Positions 14,838 to 20,053 of a stretch of 20,053 nucleotides of DNA are shown in pieces. Where the stretch lies: positions 1-20,053 of the forward strand of contig CAYUCY010000026.1 of NCBI GenBank assembly GCA_964443525.1. The letters are read 5' to 3'. The stretch's first letter is position 1. Each line of letters opens with the position of its first letter. Position numbers and translations under genes: made by a program. The notes beneath the pieces were generated by a model. It was not told where the DNA came from. It ran no database searches and saw only the letters and a list, made by a program, of their open reading frames with translations. This DNA is from CAYUCY01 sp964443525 (GTDB lineage: Bacteria; Pseudomonadota; Alphaproteobacteria; Caedimonadales; Caedimonadaceae).

Positions 14838-15506
14838 ATGAAAAAAAGAGCCTTATTCAAAGCTTTTCTCGTAACTGCCGCTTTAACTTGCTCGGTGCCC
14901 CTGTGGGGGAGTCGAAGTGAAGAAGAAAACCTTTTCATTTTAGGACTCGACGGCCGACCAGGTCAAATTTATCAAGAGTCTTTCACCCTTTCGACACGAT
15001 TTGCGACTCCCTTTGGCATCTTAACCGTTCATCTAGAAAACACGCCAGTTAAAGAGATTGATTCCGATCTTCTCAATGTATCGTTCCTGGGCTCAGACGT
15101 TAAGTATTGGAATCTGATGGCCACTGACTTTGCACGAAAAATGCTTTCGTTTTTAAAGTCCTCGCCTGGAGGAAGCGAAGAAGAACAATCCGCCTCAATG
15201 ACGGATGATGAGATCTCTGCAGGGGAAGAAGGATCTGAGGGCACTCCTCTTTTTCCGGACGCTGTTTTCTTGCAGTCCTTCAATTTTCAGAAGAAAGTCG
15301 CATTAAAGAGAAGTGAACTTAGCTTGAGAATGATCCATTGCCTCACATCGGATGTGCCGGAACATATGAAAAGGATGTCCGATTTCGCCTCCCTCAGTGA
15401 TTTCTACTCCTATATTGCGAACTGGTTTAACCTTACCCTTCTGCAGGAAATCAAAAAGAGAGAAGAGGATTGCGAAAAGGAAATCTGGAGTCACATGTAT
15501 CTCTGA
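14838..15506 (+). CDS. Exported protein with acidic central patch, unknown function
   Basis: This protein has 222 residues, with GGGAGG upstream of the start ATG. The signal peptide is MKKRALFKAFLVTAALTCSVPLWGS, cleaved about residue 25. The mature N-terminal half looks beta-rich (ESFTLSTRFATPFGILTVHLE). Residues about 110-137 are a Glu/Asp/Ser-rich, probably disordered linker (GGSEEEQSASMTDDEISAG). The C-terminal part is helical (DFYSYIANWFNLTLLQEIKK). I do not recognise a family. It stops 2 bases before the convergent mutS stop, with no terminator between them, so the transcripts may overlap. Confidence 0.72.
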   Translation: MKKRALFKAFLVTAALTCSVPLWGSRSEEENLFILGLDGRPGQIYQESFTLSTRFATPFGILTVHLENTPVKEIDSDLLNVSFLGSDVKYWNLMATDFARKMLSFLKSSPGGSEEEQSASMTDDEISAGEEGSEGTPLFPDAVFLQSFNFQKKVALKRSELSLRMIHCLTSDVPEHMKRMSDFASLSDFYSYIANWFNLTLLQEIKKREEDCEKEIWSHMYL

Positions 15507-15508
15507 TG

Positions 15509-18109
15509 CTAAGCGGCTGTTTGTCTTAACCGACCTTTAAGGTCGTAAAGTAGATCCAATGCTTGTCGAGGGCTGAGGTCTTCCAAAGACAGTTTTGCGA
15601 GAGCCGCCTCGACAGCAGAAGGTTTGTGAGAGGTCTGCATTTCTTGAGAAAAGAGAGGGAGTTCCACAATTTTAACGCCTCCTTTGCCTTGCTTTTGCTC
15701 AAGTTCTTTTAAAAGGATTTCCGCACGCTTTACAACAGATCCGGGAACTCCTGCAAGCTTTGCAACGTGAAGACCATAAGAGCGATCCGCCGTTCCTTTT
15801 TCAACCTCGTGAAGAAAAAGAACCTCTCCCTCCCATTCCTTTACTTTCATAGTGTAGCATTGAAGGCTCGATAAAGTTCCTTCAAGTTCAGTCAATTCAT
15901 GATAATGGGTAGCAAAAAGAGTTCTGCACTGGTTGACCGCATGAAGATGCTCCAGAGTCGCCCAAGCAATCGAAAGTCCGTCGTACGTGGCCGTCCCGCG
16001 CCCAACCTCATCCAAAATAACGAAAGAACGGTCGGTTGCCTGATTCAGAATTGCAGCGGTTTCAATCATCTCAACCATAAAAGTTGATCGTCCGCTTGCA
16101 AGATCATCGGACGCCCCCACCCTACTGAAAAGCCTGTCGACCAGGCCAATCACGGCTTTTACAGCAGGCACGAAAGATCCCATCTGAGCCAAAATTGTAA
16201 TCAAGGCATTTTGCCTGAGGTACGTACTTTTTCCCGCCATATTGGGACCCGTGAGGAGGTGAAGGTAAGCCGTATCGGACAACGCACAATTGTTCGGGGT
16301 AAAATGCTCTTGAGACTTCTCTTTCATGAAGAAAGAGACGACCGGATGACGGCCTTCTTCAATAATAAACTCCCGTCCCAAGGTGAGGGTGGGGCGCGTG
16401 TATCCTTCCCGCAACGCAAGGGTTGCTAGAGAAGACGCAACATCAATTTGAGCAACGGATCGAGCACAAGAGACGATCTCTCTTGCTCTGTTCAAAACTT
16501 CTCCCGCCAGATCCTCATAAAGCTTGAGTTCCAAAGAAAGAGCCTGTTCCTGCGCCGAATTCAGTTTTTGTTCGAGCTCAACGAGCTCCGGCGTCGTATA
16601 CCGCATGGTGTTAGCCATGGTTTGCCGATGAATGAAATGATTCGGGATTTTATCTCTATGAATGGATGTAATTTCAATATGATAGCCGATAATATTGTTA
16701 TGTTTGATCTTGAGGGAGGAAATGCTGAGTTCCTCCGAGATACGGTTTTGTAGATCGAGGATCAGGCGACGTCCCTCGTCCCGAAGAGTTTTAAGACGAT
16801 CAAAAGTCTGATCATATCCTTTCCGAATAAAGCCGCCGTCACGGGCCAGAAACGGCAGCTCATCCGAAAGAGCGCGATCCAACCGATCAATTAAAATGTC
16901 ATGGGTCCCCAGCCTTTGAACAATTTCCTTGAGTCTCAACGGCATATCAAGGGACTCCAGGCTTTCACGCAAATAAGTGGTTTGCCTCAGCCCTTCCCGG
17001 ATTTGAGCCAAATCCCTCGGTCCTCCTCGCCCAAAAGAAAGGCGGGATAAAGACCTTTCAAAGTCCGGGGTGCTTTTTAAAAGGGTCCGCGCATGATTTC
17101 GGGCCTCTTCTCGATCATAGAAAAACTGAACCCGGTCTAATCTATCCTCGATTGCCTCCTTGTTTAAGAGAGGAGATGACAAATAAAAAGAAAAGAGGCG
17201 CCCCCCTGCAGCCGTCATAGTTTCATCCAAGACGCTTAACAACGATCCTTCGTAAGCGCCTTGCAACGTTCGAGTCAATTCCAGGTTTCGCCTGGTGGCT
17301 GCATCGATTTGAAGAAGATTCTCGGTTGACGTTTTCTGAGGAGGACTCAGGGCCGGTAAATCCATTTTTTGCGTCAGATGAACATAGTCAAGAAGCGCCC
17401 CAAGGGCCGTTACCTCATGGGTTTTAAAAAGACCGAAACCGTCAAGAGCGACAACGCCGTAAAGAGACTTCAAGCGTCTTTCGCTATTCTCCGGATCAAA
17501 TCTGCTAGAGGGCAAGGGATGAAGAATGGCTTTCCACTCCCCGAAAGTCGTGTAAAGCTCGGGAGCCTGCAGATGTTTTTCGCTCAAGATGAGTTCGCGC
17601 GGCGACACTCTTTGAAGAGCCTCCCCAAGCGTTGCGGGAGAGAGTTCTTCCACGAAAAAATCTCCCGTCGAAATATCGATGGAGGCAAGAGCTATCTGTT
17701 CTTTAATCCCATAAAGACACGCCAGAAAGTTATTTCTTTTAGCTTCAAGAAGGGTTTCCTCCGTCAACGTGCCGGGGGTGACGACCCGAACCACTTCACG
17801 GGCCACAACGGCCTTGGTTCCTCTTTTTTTAGCCTCTTCCGGATCTTCCATTTGCTCGCAGATCGCCACACGAAACCCTTGCCGCACGAGTCGAGCCAAA
17901 TAATTTTCCGCCGCATGGAAAGGAACACCGCACATGGGAATTTCCTCCCCTTCGCTCTTTCCTCTCTTTGTGAGCGTAATATCAAGAGCTTTAGAGGCCT
18001 TCAACGCATCGTCAAAGAAAAGCTCGTAAAAATCGCCGAGACGAAAGAAAAGTAAACAATCCTTATATTGCTCCTTCAAGCTTTTGTATTGAGCCATCAT
18101 GGGGGTCAT
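15509..18109 (-). CDS. mutS: DNA mismatch repair protein MutS
   Basis: This 866-residue ATPase recognises mismatches and small loops and recruits MutL. The N-terminus has the mismatch-contacting GDFYELF (Phe27, Glu29), then the connector and lever/clamp regions. The C-terminal ATPase shows Walker A TGPNMAGKST near residue 620, the conserved FSRVGASDDLASGRSTFMVEM, Walker B FVILDEVGRGTATYDG near 698 and LFATHYHEL. A dimerisation tail carries VPGSVVKRAEILLKELE. Length matches the MutS1 family, and all key motifs are intact. The start ATG 18109 has CGGAG 7 bases upstream. A second AAGGAG lies before another-frame ATG within the leader. A perfect inverted repeat sits just upstream, between mutS and pstS. 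Confidence 0.98.
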   Translation of the reverse strand: MTPMMAQYKSLKEQYKDCLLFFRLGDFYELFFDDALKASKALDITLTKRGKSEGEEIPMCGVPFHAAENYLARLVRQGFRVAICEQMEDPEEAKKRGTKAVVAREVVRVVTPGTLTEETLLEAKRNNFLACLYGIKEQIALASIDISTGDFFVEELSPATLGEALQRVSPRELILSEKHLQAPELYTTFGEWKAILHPLPSSRFDPENSERRLKSLYGVVALDGFGLFKTHEVTALGALLDYVHLTQKMDLPALSPPQKTSTENLLQIDAATRRNLELTRTLQGAYEGSLLSVLDETMTAAGGRLFSFYLSSPLLNKEAIEDRLDRVQFFYDREEARNHARTLLKSTPDFERSLSRLSFGRGGPRDLAQIREGLRQTTYLRESLESLDMPLRLKEIVQRLGTHDILIDRLDRALSDELPFLARDGGFIRKGYDQTFDRLKTLRDEGRRLILDLQNRISEELSISSLKIKHNNIIGYHIEITSIHRDKIPNHFIHRQTMANTMRYTTPELVELEQKLNSAQEQALSLELKLYEDLAGEVLNRAREIVSCARSVAQIDVASSLATLALREGYTRPTLTLGREFIIEEGRHPVVSFFMKEKSQEHFTPNNCALSDTAYLHLLTGPNMAGKSTYLRQNALITILAQMGSFVPAVKAVIGLVDRLFSRVGASDDLASGRSTFMVEMIETAAILNQATDRSFVILDEVGRGTATYDGLSIAWATLEHLHAVNQCRTLFATHYHELTELEGTLSSLQCYTMKVKEWEGEVLFLHEVEKGTADRSYGLHVAKLAGVPGSVVKRAEILLKELEQKQGKGGVKIVELPLFSQEMQTSHKPSAVEAALAKLSLEDLSPRQALDLLYDLKGRLRQTAA

Positions 18110-18136
18110 CGATGTTCTCCGTCTTCATCTGTCTCC

Positions 18137-18163
18137 TTTTGGGGGTTGTCAAGACCCCCAAAA
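18137..18163. repeat. Perfect 10-bp inverted repeat between divergent mutS and pstS
   Basis: TTTTGGGGGT (18137-18146) and ACCCCCAAAA (18154-18163) flank the 7-base loop TGTCAAG. It lies 28-54 bases upstream of the mutS start and about 45 bases before pstS. In a mutS leader transcript the hairpin would end right at the GGAGAC that follows it. It may be an operator, a leader hairpin, or a barrier between the divergent units. No plus-strand gene ends here, so I do not call it a terminator. Confidence 0.6.
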
Positions 18164-18208
18164 CATCGGTAAACAAAAAGGCAAGCAATTCGAACCTAGC
18201 GATAAAGC

Positions 18209-19210
18209 ATGACGCTGACAAGGGGTGGTAAAATTTTTCTTCTGCTGGCAATTCTCGGGAGTTGCACTGTCCCTCCTCTGTTTGCCGCTGAAAGGCGATA
18301 CGTCCATATTATAGGTTCTTCCTCTATCTTTCCTTTCTTAATTTCAGTCGCTGAAAACATGAGTCTGAAGACAGGCCTCAAATCCCCCGTGATCGAATCG
18401 ACAGGCACAGGAGGAGGCATCAAGATTTTTTGCTCCGGCATCGGAAAAAGAACGCCGGACATCGTTGCTGCCTCTCGCCCTATGACGACGGCTGAGAAAA
18501 GCTATTGCGCTAAAAACGATGTCAAGGATGTCTTAGAACTCATCATAGGGCATGATGGCATTGTTTTGGGTACCTCCCGGCCCCCCAAAGTGACTTCCTT
18601 AAGTCGCGAGCAACTCCACCTCATCTTGGCGGATCATCTTTGTATCGGCTCCAAAAAACATCGCAACCCTCTTTTCTTTTGGTCGGATTTGGATCCACGG
18701 TATCCCTCACAAAAAATCAAAATCCTCGGTCCCTCCTCATCATCGGGAACGCGAGAAGCTTTCCTCCATCATATTTTTCGAAAATGGAGCGAGAGCAACC
18801 GGCTGCTCCCTTCTTCAAAATTAAGACGGGACGATGTGTATCACGAAGCCTCGGATCAGGAAACAGTCATTATCCAAAAATTACAGCTAGAGCCTGAAGC
18901 TTTCGGTATCTTCAGCTTCAGTTTCCTCGCCCTCAATCGAGATAAGGTTTTCCCCGTCGCCATTGATAGTGTTCTTCCCAGCTATAAAACAATTACGGAA
19001 GGAACTTATCCTCTCTCGAGACCTCTCTATCTCTATGCAAAACCAAATCATTTTCGAAAAGTAAAAGGCCTTGTCGAATTCTTAACCGAGCTCTTCAGCG
19101 AAGATGCTTCCGGTGTCCATGGATATTTAAAAAATTACGGATTCATCCCTCTCAACGAGGAAGGACGACAAGAGCAGCAGATGAAAATTGAAAGGGCTTC
19201 GACCTCATGA
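18209..19210 (+). CDS. pstS: Phosphate ABC transporter substrate-binding protein PstS
   Basis: This 333-residue periplasmic phosphate-binding protein of the Pst importer has signal peptide MTLTRGGKIFLLLAILGSCTVPPLFAA (written as TRGGKIFLLLAILGSC core), cleaved near residue 27. Family motifs are present: HIIGSSSIFPF, ESTGTGGGIKIFCSGIG, PDIVAASRPMTTAE, IIGHDGIVL, and SSSSGTREAF, which together form the phosphate pocket. The ribosome site is weak (GATAAAG), so the start is probable rather than certain. The stop overlaps the pstC start as ATGA, showing an operon with coupled translation. I see no clear Pho box upstream. Confidence 0.92.
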   Translation: MTLTRGGKIFLLLAILGSCTVPPLFAAERRYVHIIGSSSIFPFLISVAENMSLKTGLKSPVIESTGTGGGIKIFCSGIGKRTPDIVAASRPMTTAEKSYCAKNDVKDVLELIIGHDGIVLGTSRPPKVTSLSREQLHLILADHLCIGSKKHRNPLFFWSDLDPRYPSQKIKILGPSSSSGTREAFLHHIFRKWSESNRLLPSSKLRRDDVYHEASDQETVIIQKLQLEPEAFGIFSFSFLALNRDKVFPVAIDSVLPSYKTITEGTYPLSRPLYLYAKPNHFRKVKGLVEFLTELFSEDASGVHGYLKNYGFIPLNEEGRQEQQMKIERASTS

Positions 19211-20053
19211 TTTCATCCTTTCTCGTTCTTTTCGGAAGCAGTCTTTTCTTTTTCGCAGCAGGTCTATACCTGGCAACTTCTCATGAAAAGGAAGGGGATA
19301 GACTTCCTGCAAGGCGAATCTACTACGGGTCTCATGCAGCCCTTCTTTCCTTTCTTCCCCCTTTTCTTCTGCTCCTTCTTTTTTATGTCCTCAAACCTCT
19401 TAACTTAAAGAGAGAAATTCTTCTTCCTCTTGTGCCTCTCGTGAGCATTGGTTTCGGCGGATGGGCCCTTTACCAGATTCGGAATCGATTCCATGCACGG
19501 CACAGATGTGAACGCATTCTGAAGTATATCCTCAGGACCTTTGCTTTCACAGCTATTCTTGTAACTGCCTTGATTTTGCTTTCTCTTCTGGTTGAGACGA
19601 TCCGGTTTTTTCTTGTCGTCTCCCCCCTGTCTTTTTTCTTCTCAACCGAGTGGGCTCCGGATTCTTCTCTTTTGTCAGAGTCGGGCCCTTCTGGTCAGGG
19701 GACTTTCGGTATCCTCCCTCTTCTCGCGGGAACTCTCCTGATAACGGCCATTGCTTTAGCCGTTGCAGCCCCTTTAGGACTTTTAACGTCAGTTTATCTG
19801 TCGGAGTTTTCTTCCCCCCGTAGGCGAAATGTCTTAAAGCCGCTGATTGAAATTTTGGCCGGCATTCCGACCATCGTCTACGGGTTCTTTGCCATCGTCA
19901 CAGTGATGCCTTTTCTGCATCAGTTCGGGATCAGAATCGGGATTGAAATTTCTCCCCAAAGCGCCTTAGGTGTAGGACTTATCATGGGCATTATGGTGCT
20001 GCCTTTGATCGCCTCACTTTCGGACGACGCCCTTCAAGCAGTTCCTCTTGCGT
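19207..20053 (+). CDS. pstC: Phosphate ABC transporter permease PstC, cut by right window edge
   Basis: This is the inner-membrane permease of the Pst phosphate importer. ATG 19207 overlaps the pstS stop (ATGA), and 282 codons are open to the window end. It has a long N-terminal part with several membrane segments (SSFLVLFGSSLFFFAAGLYL, FLPPFLLLLLFYVLK, FAFTAILVTALILLSLL), as in the extended alphaproteobacterial PstC. The permease core follows: TFGILPLLAGTLLITAIALA, then LAPFGLLTSVYLSEF-like AAPLGLLTSVYLSEFSSP, EILAGIPTIVYGFFA and the coupling loop GLIMGIMVLPLIASLSDDAL. pstA and pstB would be expected beyond the edge. Confidence 0.93.
   Translation, partial: MISSFLVLFGSSLFFFAAGLYLATSHEKEGDRLPARRIYYGSHAALLSFLPPFLLLLLFYVLKPLNLKREILLPLVPLVSIGFGGWALYQIRNRFHARHRCERILKYILRTFAFTAILVTALILLSLLVETIRFFLVVSPLSFFFSTEWAPDSSLLSESGPSGQGTFGILPLLAGTLLITAIALAVAAPLGLLTSVYLSEFSSPRRRNVLKPLIEILAGIPTIVYGFFAIVTVMPFLHQFGIRIGIEISPQSALGVGLIMGIMVLPLIASLSDDALQAVPLA

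Noticed and set aside
18110..18208. Possible Pho box upstream of pstS (CTTCATCTGTCTCC)
   Set aside because: It lacks the two spaced CTGTCAT-like direct repeats that PhoB needs; the match is too weak.
1..20053. CRISPR arrays, insertion sequences, prophage or attachment sites
   Set aside because: I saw no regularly spaced repeats, transposase motifs or flanking terminal repeats. The tRNA at the left edge has no visible duplicated 3' end within the window.

Overview
The window looks like chromosomal DNA from a Gram-negative, host-associated bacterium. The Sec signal peptides, TolC-type outer-membrane channel, type I secretion genes, and the style of MutS, NadK and PstS/PstC suggest an alphaproteobacterium. 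The dense set of exported orphan proteins, including one with a eukaryote-like F-box, suggests an intracellular lineage such as the Holosporales/Paracaedibacter group. That placement is an inference from protein character, not a database match.

Left part (1-6423): a tRNA-Gln(UUG) cut by the left edge, then a divergent type I secretion locus. A TolC-family channel with a long extra N-terminal segment lies on the minus strand. A secretion ABC transporter with a degenerate C39-like domain and its HlyD-family adaptor lie on the plus strand. No obvious RTX or adhesin substrate is present. A small alpha/beta hydrolase overlaps the adaptor gene tail to tail.

Centre (6424-10800): four orphan genes for exported proteins. 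They are a GNAT-fold protein with a signal peptide, a small Lys/Asp-rich protein with a hydrophobic C-terminus, an F-box protein with a Sel1-like unit, and a duplicated CPTL...CxY protein. Several have recognisable hairpin terminators or promoters, so they look like single-gene transcription units.

Right-centre (10801-15506): a minus-strand pair of a zinc-binding protein gene (znuA-like) and NAD kinase, joined by an ATGA overlap. Then come a four-cysteine exported protein, a large exported orphan, and a further exported protein with an acidic patch. In the large orphan, start codon and signal peptide are in different frames at a T7A6 tract; the tract contains a U UUU UUA heptamer in the register needed for productive -1 frameshifting.

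Right end (15507-20053): mutS on the minus strand, divergent from a pstS-pstC phosphate uptake operon, with a perfect inverted repeat between them. pstC runs off the right edge. Seven of the sixteen protein genes encode small or medium exported proteins without clear bacterial housekeeping roles, set between conserved genes.
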